Source: Alphaproteobacteria bacterium | GTDB taxonomy: Bacteria > Pseudomonadota > Alphaproteobacteria > UBA6615 | Direction of reading: 5' to 3' | Assembly (NCBI GenBank): GCA_002727315.1 | Contig: PBWR01000023.1 | Location: 36,722 to 100,721 of the forward strand | DNA length: 64,000 bases | Shown here: positions 48,335-57,947 of the stretch, piece after piece | How the letters are laid out: each line of letters starts with the position of its first letter | Numbering within the stretch: the stretch's first letter is position 1 | Notes under the pieces: generated by a model | Told to the model about the DNA's origin: nothing | What the model saw: the letters and a program-made list of their open reading frames with translations, nothing else | Database searches by the model: none | Position numbers and translations under genes: made by a program

Positions 48335-48898
48335 TTAGGCCGCGTCGCCGGAAGTGTCGATCCATCCGACATTTCCGTCCGCGCGCCGGTAGATGACGCT
48401 CAGGCCGTCATGCTTTGCATTTCGAAACAACAGTGCCGGTGCGTCGGCCAGGTCCATCCGCATCACGGCTTCCGAGACCGTCAGGGTCTCGATCGATGTC
48501 TGGTTTTCCGCGATGATGACTGGGTTGTCGTTGTTCGCGGTATCCTCGTTCGTGTCGTCATCGTCCGGCAGCGGGGCGATGATGTATTCCGCCGTGCGGG
48601 CAGCCTCGACGGTCTCGCGTTCCTTGTGATGATCGCGCAGCCGCTTGGCCAGATGTGCGAGCGCGATATCGAAGGTGACATAGGGATCGTCGGCTTCCTG
48701 GTGGGCTTGGACATGGATGCCGCGCCCAACATGCATGCTGATGGTGGCCCGCGTCAGAAAGCTCTCGCGCGACAGCACGCCCGTCGCCTCGATCGCGTCG
48801 GCGAAGTACTTGTCGCTGGTGTCGGCAACCGCGTCCTCTATGTGACCGCGCAGCGCGTCACTCACATCGATTTGCTGTCCTGATACGTTGATCTGCAA
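48335..48898 (-). CDS. hpf: Ribosome hibernation-promoting factor (long form)
   Basis: 'MQINVSGQQIDVSDALRGHIEDAVADTSDKYF'; C-terminal 'SEAVMRMDLADAPALLFRNAKHDGLSVIYRRADGNVGWID'. Confidence 0.93.
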   Translation of the reverse strand: MQINVSGQQIDVSDALRGHIEDAVADTSDKYFADAIEATGVLSRESFLTRATISMHVGRGIHVQAHQEADDPYVTFDIALAHLAKRLRDHHKERETVEAARTAEYIIAPLPDDDDTNEDTANNDNPVIIAENQTSIETLTVSEAVMRMDLADAPALLFRNAKHDGLSVIYRRADGNVGWIDTSGDAA

Positions 48899-49183
48899 GG
48901 CTTTGCTTTACGCTCGTGATGACAATTTGAATACGCCTGGCCGCCCGTTGTATGGCCGGGACAATCCACCAAGTGTTTTCTGTGTTGCGAGAGATCCGTT
49001 CTGAACCGGATCGCAACGCTTTACGTCGCTTCAGTCTCGGAACCGACCGCCTGTGGCGCGGTCTCGGTTTGCGGCGCGGAACTTAGTTAGGCGCCCATGC
49101 ACTGTCAATACTGGTGGTGGGGGAAAATCAAAGCCCGATATTCTCGATGAAAACAGTTACAAGGCGTTGAAAAGAAAAAGGTT

Positions 49184-50659
49184 TTAGACGGCGGCCCGTT
49201 TCATGCGCCGGCGCTCGACCGAAGACGGAATTTTCAGCGAATCCCGATACTTGGCGACGGTTCGCCGGGCAATTTCCACACCGTCGCCGCGCAGCATCTC
49301 CACGATCTTGTCGTCGGACAGGATCGACTTGGGAGATTCGTTGTCGATCAACAGCTTGATTTTGTGGCGCACCGATTCGGCCGAATGCATATCGCCTTCG
49401 CCGGAGTTGTTGATCGCGGTGGTGAAGAAGTACTTCAGCTCGAACATGCCGCGCGGGGTGGCCATGTACTTGTTGGTGGTCACGCGGCTGACGGTGCTTT
49501 CGTGCAACTTCACCGCTTCGGCGATGTCCGCCAGGATCAGCGGCTTGAGATGGGTCACCCCCAGTCGGAAGAACGCGTCCTGCTGGCGGATGATCTCGGT
49601 CGCGACCTTGAGAATGGTCCTGGCCCGCTGGTCGAGCGCGCGCACCAGCCAGTTGGCGGCCTGGAAGCGTTCCTGCACGAAGGCCTTGTCGTCCTTCTCC
49701 TGGGTCAGGCTCGAAATCTCGGTGTAGTAGGCGCGATTGACCAGGACGCGCGGCAACGTGTCGTTGTTGAGCTCGATCTCCCAGCCCCCGCCCTGCTTGG
49801 CCCGCATCATCACGTCGGGTGTCTTATATTCGACATTCCCGTCCTCGAAGGCGGACGCGGGCTGCGGGTCGAGGGTGCGAAGCTCGGCCAGCATGTCCGC
49901 CAGATCCTCCTCGTCGACGCCGCAGGCCCGGCGCAGGCGGGCTAGATCGTGCTTGGTCAGCAGATCGAGATTCTCCAGCATCGCCTGCATCGCCGGGTCG
50001 AGACGGTCGCGCTCGGCCAGTTGCAGTTCGAAGCACTGGATCAGGTCACGCGCGAACACACCGGTCGGCTCGAATGCGCGCAGGATGGTCACGATCCGCT
50101 CGACATGGTCGGTCTCGCAGCCCAACTGTTCGGCCAGTTCCTCCAGCGGCACCGAAAGGAAGCCGCGTTCGTCGAGCGTGTCGATCAAGGCCCGGCCGAT
50201 CAGGCGGTCGGTCGGGTCGGCGATCGACATGTCCAGCTGTTCGGTCAAATGCTCGCGCAGCGTCACTTTGCTGGCCATCGTCTGGTCGATGCCGGGCAGC
50301 GAATCACTGTCGCCGCGCGGTGCCGGGGTGCCGCCACCGGCGGGGCGGAAGGGATCGTCCTGCCATTCGTTGGTGTAATTGGTGTCGAGCGGAGCTTCGT
50401 CGGCGGAAAGGGTTTCGCGCTCGGTCAGGGCGGCGGCGTCACCGTCGTCGCCGGCGCTGGATTCACCCTCGGAGGGGGCGGCGTCATCCTCGATAAGTGC
50501 GTCTTCGCGCTCAAGGAGCGGATTCTCCTCAAGTTCGGTTTCGACGAAGGCGGCCAGTTCAAGATTGGAAAGTTGCAGCAGCTTGATAGCCTGCTGCAAC
50601 TGCGGCGTCATGACCGGCGCCTGGGTCTGCCGGACGTCGAGACGCGGGGACAAAGCCAT
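49184..50659 (-). CDS. rpoN: RNA polymerase sigma-54 factor
   Basis: 'VMTPQLQQAIKLLQLSNLELAAFVETELEENPLLE'; RpoN box region 'IARRTVAKYRDSLKIPSSVERRRMKR'. Confidence 0.97.
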   Translation of the reverse strand: MALSPRLDVRQTQAPVMTPQLQQAIKLLQLSNLELAAFVETELEENPLLEREDALIEDDAAPSEGESSAGDDGDAAALTERETLSADEAPLDTNYTNEWQDDPFRPAGGGTPAPRGDSDSLPGIDQTMASKVTLREHLTEQLDMSIADPTDRLIGRALIDTLDERGFLSVPLEELAEQLGCETDHVERIVTILRAFEPTGVFARDLIQCFELQLAERDRLDPAMQAMLENLDLLTKHDLARLRRACGVDEEDLADMLAELRTLDPQPASAFEDGNVEYKTPDVMMRAKQGGGWEIELNNDTLPRVLVNRAYYTEISSLTQEKDDKAFVQERFQAANWLVRALDQRARTILKVATEIIRQQDAFFRLGVTHLKPLILADIAEAVKLHESTVSRVTTNKYMATPRGMFELKYFFTTAINNSGEGDMHSAESVRHKIKLLIDNESPKSILSDDKIVEMLRGDGVEIARRTVAKYRDSLKIPSSVERRRMKRAAV

Positions 50660-50671
50660 GGTTAACGTCTT

Positions 50672-51457
50672 CTACAGGCTGAATCTTTCACCAAGGTAAA
50701 CACGCCTGACATCTGCATGAGACACGATTTGCGATGGTTCGCCGCTCATCAGCACCGAACCCTCATGCAAGATATATGCCCTGTCGACGATATCCAAGGT
50801 CTCACGAACATTATGATCCGTGATCAGGACGCCGATTCCACGATCCTTGAGATGGCTGACCAGGTCGCGAATGTCCGCCACCGCGATCGGATCGATGCCG
50901 GCCAGGGGTTCGTCGAGCAGGACGAAGTGCGGCTGGCTGGCGAGCGAGCGGGCGATCTCGACGCGCCGGCGCTCGCCGCCCGACAGCGCCAGTGCCGGGG
51001 TCCGGCGTAGATGGGTGATCGAAAATTCGGCCAGCAGATCTTCCAGCATGGCCTCGCGCCGTTCGCGCTCCGGCTCGATGACCTCGAGCACGGATCGAAT
51101 ATTCTGCTCGACCGAGAGGCCACGGAAGATCGAGGCTTCCTGGGGTAGGTATCCGACGCCCAGGCGCGCGCGCCGGTACATGGGCAAATCGGTAATGTCA
51201 TGGCCGTCGAGGGAGATGGCTCCCGTGTCCGGCGTCAGCAGGCCGGTGATGATGTAGAAACAGGTTGTCTTGCCGGCGCCGTTGGGCCCCAGCAGCCCGA
51301 CCGCCTCACCCTGCTGGACGTGCAGGGACACATCCCGGATCACCGGGCGCTTGCGAAACCGCTTGCCGATATTCTCGACAATCAGCCCTTCGTTGCTGGC
51401 CACCAGACGCGGTCCGCCATCGGGACCGGTTTCACTGGCAGGTGGCGTTTTGGTCAT
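50672..51457 (-). CDS. lptB: LPS export ABC transporter ATP-binding protein
   Basis: 'GLLGPNGAGKTTCFYIITGLL...ALSGGERRRVEIARSLASQPHFVLLDEPLAGIDP'. Confidence 0.96.
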   Translation of the reverse strand: MTKTPPASETGPDGGPRLVASNEGLIVENIGKRFRKRPVIRDVSLHVQQGEAVGLLGPNGAGKTTCFYIITGLLTPDTGAISLDGHDITDLPMYRRARLGVGYLPQEASIFRGLSVEQNIRSVLEVIEPERERREAMLEDLLAEFSITHLRRTPALALSGGERRRVEIARSLASQPHFVLLDEPLAGIDPIAVADIRDLVSHLKDRGIGVLITDHNVRETLDIVDRAYILHEGSVLMSGEPSQIVSHADVRRVYLGERFSL

Positions 51458-52293
51458 TGGTTTCCAGTCGATCCCGGATTTGCATCCGGCGTTGCACTGC
51501 CTGACTTTGCCTTGGGCAGAAACAGCCCGCGGACCCGCTCGCCCGGTTGCGAGGAGAGCAGGCGGCTTTCACCCGTCTCGAAGTTAACCTCTGCACGCTG
51601 ACCGTTCAATTGGGTATCTCCGCGCGTGATCTTTACATCCCCGGTCAGGGTGGCGAGTCCCCGGCTCGGATCATAGTTGCCCTGGCTCCCGCGCACGATA
51701 TCGGTCGGGGTCGAGACCAGGACATTTCCCACCGCCTCGATCCGGTCCATGTCGGCTTGGCGCCCGCCTTCGCCGAAATGGGCGGTCAGGATATCGGCCC
51801 GCACTCGGCGATCGCCGCGGATCGCAAGCGCGTCGCCGCGCGCGACGGCAATCTGTTTCTGTTCGTAATATTCGAGGCTGTCGCGCGCGAGGATCGTGTC
51901 CTGCGCGGTGTCGAGGCGAACGCGTTCGCCCGTCAGCACCAGCACACCGCCATTGATGTCGTAGACCGCCTTGTCCGACTGGGCGACCTCGTTCGCCGAC
52001 ACGATCCGGACATTGCCGTTGGCGTCGATGCGGTAGATCTCGTTCTCGCCGGCTGCGTTCGGTCGGTAATAGGCGACCAGCTCATCGCCTTCGACAGTCA
52101 CGCTGCCCTGGCTGGCCCGGGCATTGCCGCGCGCGACGTAAAGCTGGTTGGCCCGCTGCCATTCGATGCCGTCGTCCGCTTCGATCTCAATCGGCCCGTC
52201 ACCGCCTCGGCTGAAGCCAAGCGATTGCGCCATCGCACCGGTTGGCAGTGCGAGGCAGATCGTCAGGACCATGGCTTGCCAGATACATGTCAT
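51454..52293 (-). CDS. lptA: LptA/OstA family LPS transport periplasmic protein
   Basis: 'PIEIEADDGIEWQRANQLYVARGNARASQGSVTVEGDELVAYYRP'; position between lptB and lptC. Confidence 0.9.
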   Translation of the reverse strand: MTCIWQAMVLTICLALPTGAMAQSLGFSRGGDGPIEIEADDGIEWQRANQLYVARGNARASQGSVTVEGDELVAYYRPNAAGENEIYRIDANGNVRIVSANEVAQSDKAVYDINGGVLVLTGERVRLDTAQDTILARDSLEYYEQKQIAVARGDALAIRGDRRVRADILTAHFGEGGRQADMDRIEAVGNVLVSTPTDIVRGSQGNYDPSRGLATLTGDVKITRGDTQLNGQRAEVNFETGESRLLSSQPGERVRGLFLPKAKSGSATPDANPGSTGNQ

Positions 52294-52985
52294 TGCGCGG
52301 GTGGCGCTCCTTCGAAGACGGTCATGCGGGCGGGGCCGAGAAACAACACCCGGTCGCCGGCATCGAATACCCGGAACCCGACCGATTTGAGAATACCGAA
52401 TGGACCCTGGCCATCGACCGGCTCGTCCCCCGAAGCGGTGCTGTTCTCGAGATCGACCTGGGCGGCGGCTGTGCGGAACTCGTACCCCTCGTCGTGGAAC
52501 AGATTGACGTTGTCGAACAGGTGCAACGTGTTGGTCTCGGCCTCGAACCGGCCGTCATTGGCCGTCAGGGCGACCCACGAGCCGTCTTCGAGCACGATGT
52601 CGGCCTTCGGGTTGGTCAGGTCGTAGACTTCGCGGCCGTCATCGACTTGCGCGCGCGCGCCCAGATCGGCCGTGACCTGGAACGGTCGTGCCGTGGAGTC
52701 GATTCCTTGGAGGCGCGGATTGAGAACCTGTGGTTTGGCACTGCCGGTGGGCCCGACGGCGGCGAGGTCGATGCGAAACCGGTTCTCGTCGGGCGACAGG
52801 CGCGGCCAGACGGCCACCAGCACCAGGATCGCAAAGGCGAGCACCGGCAGCAGATACTTCATGGTTGAGACAATGCGCGAGCGCGCGAAGCTGCTGCGGC
52901 GTCGGCGGGGGGCAGCGCCGAGGCGTGCCCGTCTTCGGCGGCTGCGTTCCGCCGTCTGTTCTGTCGTATTGCTGGCGTCGCTCAT
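52290..52985 (-). CDS. lptC: LPS export system protein LptC
   Basis: Single TM then 'PFQVTADLGARAQVDDGREVYDLTNPKADIVLEDGSWVALTANDGRFEAETNTLHLFDNVNLFHDEGYEF'. Confidence 0.88.
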   Translation of the reverse strand: MSDASNTTEQTAERSRRRRARLGAAPRRRRSSFARSRIVSTMKYLLPVLAFAILVLVAVWPRLSPDENRFRIDLAAVGPTGSAKPQVLNPRLQGIDSTARPFQVTADLGARAQVDDGREVYDLTNPKADIVLEDGSWVALTANDGRFEAETNTLHLFDNVNLFHDEGYEFRTAAAQVDLENSTASGDEPVDGQGPFGILKSVGFRVFDAGDRVLFLGPARMTVFEGAPPAQ

Positions 52986-52991
52986 CCCAAC

Positions 52992-53993
52992 TCAAGCAAT
53001 GCCCGCGCGCAGGCAGTCGTGGATATGGAGAATGCCGACCGGGTTCCTGTCGTCGGCGACAAACAGGCTGGTGATCTGGCTGGCGTTCATCAGGCCGAGC
53101 GCCTCGGAGGCGAGGGCCTGGTGCCGGATGGTTTTGGGATCCGCGGTCATGACCTGTTCGCAAGTCAACTGCAGCAATGTGTCGGACATGTGGCGGCGTA
53201 GATCGCCGTCGGTGATGATCCCCATCAACTTTCCCTCGGCATCGGTGACGCCGGCGCAGCCGAACCCCTTCATTGTCATCACCAGGATCGCATCCCCGAC
53301 CGAGGCATCCGCTGCGATCAGGGGCAGGGCATCGCCGCTATGCATCAGATCGCGCACCCGCAACAGGTTCTGGCCGAGCTGGCCGCCCGGATGCAGGACC
53401 TGGAAATCTTCGGCGGTGAAGCCCCGGCGGTCGAGCAAAGCGATGGCAATCGCGTCGCCGAGGGCGAGCATGGCCGTGCTTGAGGTGGTGGGCGCCAGGC
53501 CCATCGGGCAGGCTTCCGCCACGGCGGGCAACAACAGCGCGCAATTGGCGGCCTCGGCAATCGACGAGCCGGCACGCCCGGTAATGGCTATCAGCGGTAC
53601 CTCGAACCGGCGGCAATAGTTGACCACATCGCCGAGCTACGGGGTCTCGCCGGAGTTCGACAGGGCGATCACGGCATCGTTATGGGCGATCATGCCCAGA
53701 TCGCCGTGGCTGGCCTCTCCCGGGTGCACATAGAGGGACGGCGTACCCGTGCTCGACAGGGTCGAGGATATCTTGCGCGCGATATGGCCGCTCTTGCCCA
53801 TCCCGGTAACGACGGCGCGTCCGCCCGCCCGGTCGATGATTTCGACCGCTTCCACGAAGGTTTCGTCCAGGGCTTCGCCCATGACACGCAGCGCATCGGC
53901 CTCAAGGTGGAAGACCCGGCGTGCGGCATCGACATCGCGCCCGGCAGGCGTCGCACCGGTCGCGTTCGAACTGGTCTTTGGGGTCCCTGTCAC
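52992..53993 (-). CDS. kdsD: Arabinose-5-phosphate isomerase (KdsD/KpsF) interrupted by in-frame TAG at 53639-53637
   Basis: Both halves are in one frame: ...[83 protein letters not shown]...; C-terminal tandem CBS. Confidence 0.88.
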
Positions 53994-54142
53994 GGTCGTT
54001 TCCGTCGGGTCGCTTCAATTAGACGATTCGATTGCTGGATATCCAAGAAATCCTCACGAATCAACTAGTTGCAGTATGGAATGAAGCCCGTGAATCGTCA
54101 AACCGGCACCGGGATGGAGCGCCCCGACGCGGTGCGTGCCGG

Positions 54143-54766
54143 TCAGTTATGGGCGAGAATGTCGATTTCCGGCCAGCCGGCGAGGTCGAGGGCGGCGCGC
54201 GCGGGCAGGAAATCGAAACAGGCCTGGGCCAGATCGACCCGGTCGTGACGCTCGAGCAGGGCGTCGAGACGGATCTTGAGTTCGTGCAGGAAGAACACGT
54301 CGTTGGCGGCGTATTCCAGCTGTTCGCGGCTCAGCTCGTCCGCCCCCCAGTCCGAGGTCTGCTGCTGCTTGGAGATGTCGACCCCCAGAATATCCTTGCA
54401 CAGATCCTTGAGGCCGTGCCGGTCGGTGAAGGTCCGCGTCAGCCGCGATGCTGTGCGGGTGCAATAGACCGGGGCCGCGTCGACGCCCAGATAGCGGCTG
54501 ATCGCCGCAAGATCGAACCGTGCGAAGTGATAGAGCTTGAGACGGTTGGGGTCGGCCAGCAGCGCCTTCAGGTTCGGCGCTTCATAGGCGTCCCCCTCGC
54601 TGGCGGGAAACTGAACGAGGTGGGCGATGCCGTCGCCGGCCGACAATTGCACCAGGCACAGCCGGTCGCGCATCAGGTTGAGCCCCATCGTCTCTGTGTC
54701 GACGGCAATGGTGTCGCCGAGGTCGAGCCCGTTGGGAAGATCGTGTCGGTGAAGTTCGATATCCAC
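54143..54766 (-). CDS. Ribonuclease D-like 3'-5' exonuclease
   Basis: 'DTIAVDTETMGLNLMRDRLCLVQLSAGDG...YCTRTASRLTRTFTDRHGLKDLCKDILGVDISKQQQTSDWGADELSREQLEYAANDVFFL'. Confidence 0.92.
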   Translation of the reverse strand: MDIELHRHDLPNGLDLGDTIAVDTETMGLNLMRDRLCLVQLSAGDGIAHLVQFPASEGDAYEAPNLKALLADPNRLKLYHFARFDLAAISRYLGVDAAPVYCTRTASRLTRTFTDRHGLKDLCKDILGVDISKQQQTSDWGADELSREQLEYAANDVFFLHELKIRLDALLERHDRVDLAQACFDFLPARAALDLAGWPEIDILAHN

Positions 54767-54914
54767 GTGTTTGCCTGATCGTTGGTGCCGCCCCGTTGCG
54801 CGGAGCCGCGGTTGCTAACGCCTCGACCTCACTCCTGTCAACTGAGCTTGGCAGAATGCGGCGCCCGGCGCTATACACCGGATGGCCGTGCAGGCGGTGG
54901 AATTCAGGAGCGAT

Positions 54915-55892
54915 ATGATGGCTTTGCGACGGGTGACGGTGTTTGGCGGGTCGGGATTTCTCGGCAGCTATGTGGTCGAACGGCTCGCGGATCGCGACGC
55001 CATTGTGCAGGTCGCGGTGCGTGATCCCGAGGCGGCCAAGCATCTCCGGCCGTTGGGCCAGGTGGGGCAGGTGACCCCCGTGGCCTGTGACATCAAGGAC
55101 CCGGGTGCGGTCGAACGCGCCGTCGCGGGCGCCGATACCGTCATCAACCTGGTTGGCATTCTCGCCGAACAGGGCCGCCAGAATTTCCGTGCCGTACATG
55201 TCGACGCGCCGGCGGCGATCGCCCGCGCCGCGGCGACCCAGGGTGTCGAATCCCTCGTGCATGTGTCCGCCGTCGGCTCATCGCGCCAGGCGCTGTCGGA
55301 ATATTCCCGTTCGAAGTCGGCCGGCGAAGAGGCCGTGCGCGAGGCGTATCCAGATGCCGTCATCATGCGCCCGTCCGTGATCTTCGGACCCGAGGACGGG
55401 TTCTTCAACCTGTTCGCCGGTCTGGCGCGGTTCGCACCGGCCCTGCCGCTGTTCGGCGGCGGGACGACGCGGTTCCAGCCGGTCTATGTCGCCGATGTCG
55501 CCGATGCGGTGTTGCGCGGTGCATCCGATGCGTCCGTGAAGGGGCAGACATTCGAGCTCGGCGGACCGCGCGTCTACACCTTCGCGGAACTGATGGAGCT
55601 GATGTTGTCGGAGGTTCGCCGCAAGCGGATGCTCGTGCCGGTGCCGTTCATCGTCGGTGACATCCAGGCCACCTTCGCCGACTTGATCCCTAGCCTCGGC
55701 GGCCTGGTGCCGAAGCCACCGGTCACGCGCGACCAGATGAAATCCCTGCGCGCGGACAATGTCGTCGCGCCCGATGCAAAGACCCTGTCGGATCTGGACA
55801 TTCAGGCGACGGCGGTCGAGACGATCATCCCGACCTATCTCCACCGGTATCGCCGTGGCGGCCGGATCGGCCGCGCATCCTACGTCGACTGA
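54915..55892 (+). CDS. NDUFA9-like NAD(P)-binding (complex I-associated SDR) protein
   Basis: 'RRVTVFGGSGFLGSYVVERLADRDAIVQVAVRDPEAAKHLRPLGQVGQVTPVACDIKDP'. Confidence 0.85.
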   Translation: MMALRRVTVFGGSGFLGSYVVERLADRDAIVQVAVRDPEAAKHLRPLGQVGQVTPVACDIKDPGAVERAVAGADTVINLVGILAEQGRQNFRAVHVDAPAAIARAAATQGVESLVHVSAVGSSRQALSEYSRSKSAGEEAVREAYPDAVIMRPSVIFGPEDGFFNLFAGLARFAPALPLFGGGTTRFQPVYVADVADAVLRGASDASVKGQTFELGGPRVYTFAELMELMLSEVRRKRMLVPVPFIVGDIQATFADLIPSLGGLVPKPPVTRDQMKSLRADNVVAPDAKTLSDLDIQATAVETIIPTYLHRYRRGGRIGRASYVD

Positions 55893-55901
55893 CGCGCGCG
55901 T

Positions 55902-56705
55902 CTAGAAGAGCCCGTAGGCCCAGGCCAGGATGAGGCCACCGAGGATGATCCTGTAGATCACGAACGGCCCGAAGCCGGCAAAACGCAGCCAGCGCAGAAA
56001 CAGGACGATGGCCACCAGCGCCGTGACGAAGGACAGCACCGCCGCCACGAACGCATCACGCGTCAGGACCGGGTCGTCCGTTTCGAACAGGCGCATGCCG
56101 ATCAGGATTCCGGCACCGGCGATCGCCGGGATCGACAACAGCATCGAGAATCGGGCGGCTTCACGGCGGTCGTAGCCAAGGAACCGCGCCGCGGTGATGG
56201 TCACGCCGGAACGGCTGGTCCCCGGTACCAGGGCAAGGATCTGCGCGAGACCGATGATCGCCGCGTGCGGGATCGACAGATGTTCGATCCTGAGGATAGT
56301 CATGCCCAGCCGGTCACCCAGGAACAGCAGGATGCCGAACCCGACCGTCGTCCAGCCCACGATGACCAGTGTGCGGAACGAATTCTCGAGCAGGGCCTCG
56401 CCGAAGAAACCGGCGATGACGATGGGGATCGTGGCGATGATCAGATAGCCCGCCAGGCGCCCCCCGTCATGCTTGCGTCCGCGCGCCGTCTCGAAGGTGC
56501 CGACCGCGATGAAAACCAGGTCGCGCCAGAAATACAGCGCGACGGCGAACAGGGTGCCGACATGCACCGCCACGTCGATGATCAGGGTGTTCTCGGACAG
56601 GTCCAAGAATTCCGAGCCGACGCGCAGATGGCCCGACGAACTGACAGGTATAAATTCCGTGACGCCCTGGATGATGGCGAGAACGACGATTTCGAAAAGC
56701 GGCAT
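55902..56705 (-). CDS. uppP: Undecaprenyl-diphosphate phosphatase
   Basis: 'AIIQGVTEFIPVSSSGHLRVGSEFL', 'IGLAQILALVPGTSRSGVTITAARFLGYDRREAARFSMLLSIPA'. Confidence 0.96.
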   Translation of the reverse strand: MPLFEIVVLAIIQGVTEFIPVSSSGHLRVGSEFLDLSENTLIIDVAVHVGTLFAVALYFWRDLVFIAVGTFETARGRKHDGGRLAGYLIIATIPIVIAGFFGEALLENSFRTLVIVGWTTVGFGILLFLGDRLGMTILRIEHLSIPHAAIIGLAQILALVPGTSRSGVTITAARFLGYDRREAARFSMLLSIPAIAGAGILIGMRLFETDDPVLTRDAFVAAVLSFVTALVAIVLFLRWLRFAGFGPFVIYRIILGGLILAWAYGLF

Positions 56706-56880
56706 GGCGTCCTGGCCCCGACCCGACAGGAGTGCGTCTTATAGCATTCGCACCTGCGCCGGGATACGGGAAGTGGCGGGCCCGCGTGGGTGGTTCAGCC
56801 ACTGAAACAACCGGCGGATCGCGGGTTGCCCGTTGCCCCGCTCACGTTACAGTAACGACCGGATTTACCAGGGGGCGAAG

Positions 56881-57855
56881 ATGTCGAACGACAACACGGT
56901 CAAGATGACCGACCGCATTCATCCGCAACAGGCCGAGGCGATGCAGCGCAACGCCGAGATCGTCGAGGGTCTCGGCGGCCCGGGTGAGGGAATCGAGGAG
57001 GTTCGCGAGCGGGCCGAGGCAGCTCGCGCCGTGTGGAACGAAGGCGGCCCGGACATGGACGTCAAAGAAGCCCGTACGATCCCGGGCCCGTTCCGCGACG
57101 TGCCCGTGCAGTTCTACAGGCCGGTGGCGGATGGCGACCTTCCGGTCTTCGTGTACTTGCATGGCGGCGGATTTCGTATCGGCAGCCCGCTGTCCAATGA
57201 CCGCCAGACACGTGAACTGGCAAAGCGTTGGGGCGGTGCGGTGATCAGTGCCGACTATGTGCACGTGCCCGAACACACCTTCCCCGATCCGGTGGACGAG
57301 ATCGTCGCGGTGCTGGAATGGCTGGCAGAGAATGGCGGTGCGTGGGGCCTGGATACGGACCGCATCGCCATCGGCGGTGCGTCGGCAGGCGCCAGCGTGT
57401 CGTTGGGTGCGGCCTATACGCTCAGGGACAAGGGCAAGGGGGATTTGCTGAAGGCTGCGGTGTCGCTGTACGGGGTGCTTGACTACAACTTCGAGAGCGA
57501 TTCGATGCGCAATCTCGGGGGCGGTGACTTCATGCTGACCGTTGATTACACGCGCATGGTCTATGACGGCTACACGCCCAACGAGGCGGATCGCAGCGAT
57601 CCGCGGGCGTTTGCGGCGCAGGGCGATCCGACGGATTTCCCGCCGGTCATGGTGGCAGCGGCCGAGCTCGATCCGATCCGGGACGATTCCCTGACATTCG
57701 CACAGAAGCTCAAGGATGCGGGGGTGCGTCACCGGCTCGAAGTCTATCCCGGCGTGATGCACGCCTTCTTCGGCTATTCCGGCATCGTGGATGAAGCCAC
57801 GCGCTGCATCGATGACATGTCGGTCTTCCTCGCGACCCATCTGGGACGGGGCTAG
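56881..57855 (+). CDS. Alpha/beta hydrolase (HSL-like esterase)
   Basis: 'LPVFVYLHGGGFRIGSPLSNDRQTRELAKRWGGAVISADYVHVPEHTFPDPVDE', 'IGGASAGASVSLGAAY'. Confidence 0.93.
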   Translation: MSNDNTVKMTDRIHPQQAEAMQRNAEIVEGLGGPGEGIEEVRERAEAARAVWNEGGPDMDVKEARTIPGPFRDVPVQFYRPVADGDLPVFVYLHGGGFRIGSPLSNDRQTRELAKRWGGAVISADYVHVPEHTFPDPVDEIVAVLEWLAENGGAWGLDTDRIAIGGASAGASVSLGAAYTLRDKGKGDLLKAAVSLYGVLDYNFESDSMRNLGGGDFMLTVDYTRMVYDGYTPNEADRSDPRAFAAQGDPTDFPPVMVAAAELDPIRDDSLTFAQKLKDAGVRHRLEVYPGVMHAFFGYSGIVDEATRCIDDMSVFLATHLGRG

Positions 57856-57947
57856 ACCATGGGCGTTGCAATCCTGGCGCTGGTGGTTTCGGTCGTCCTG
57901 ATTTTCGTCGTGCCGCCGGTCGGCATCATCACCACGCCGCGTGCCGA

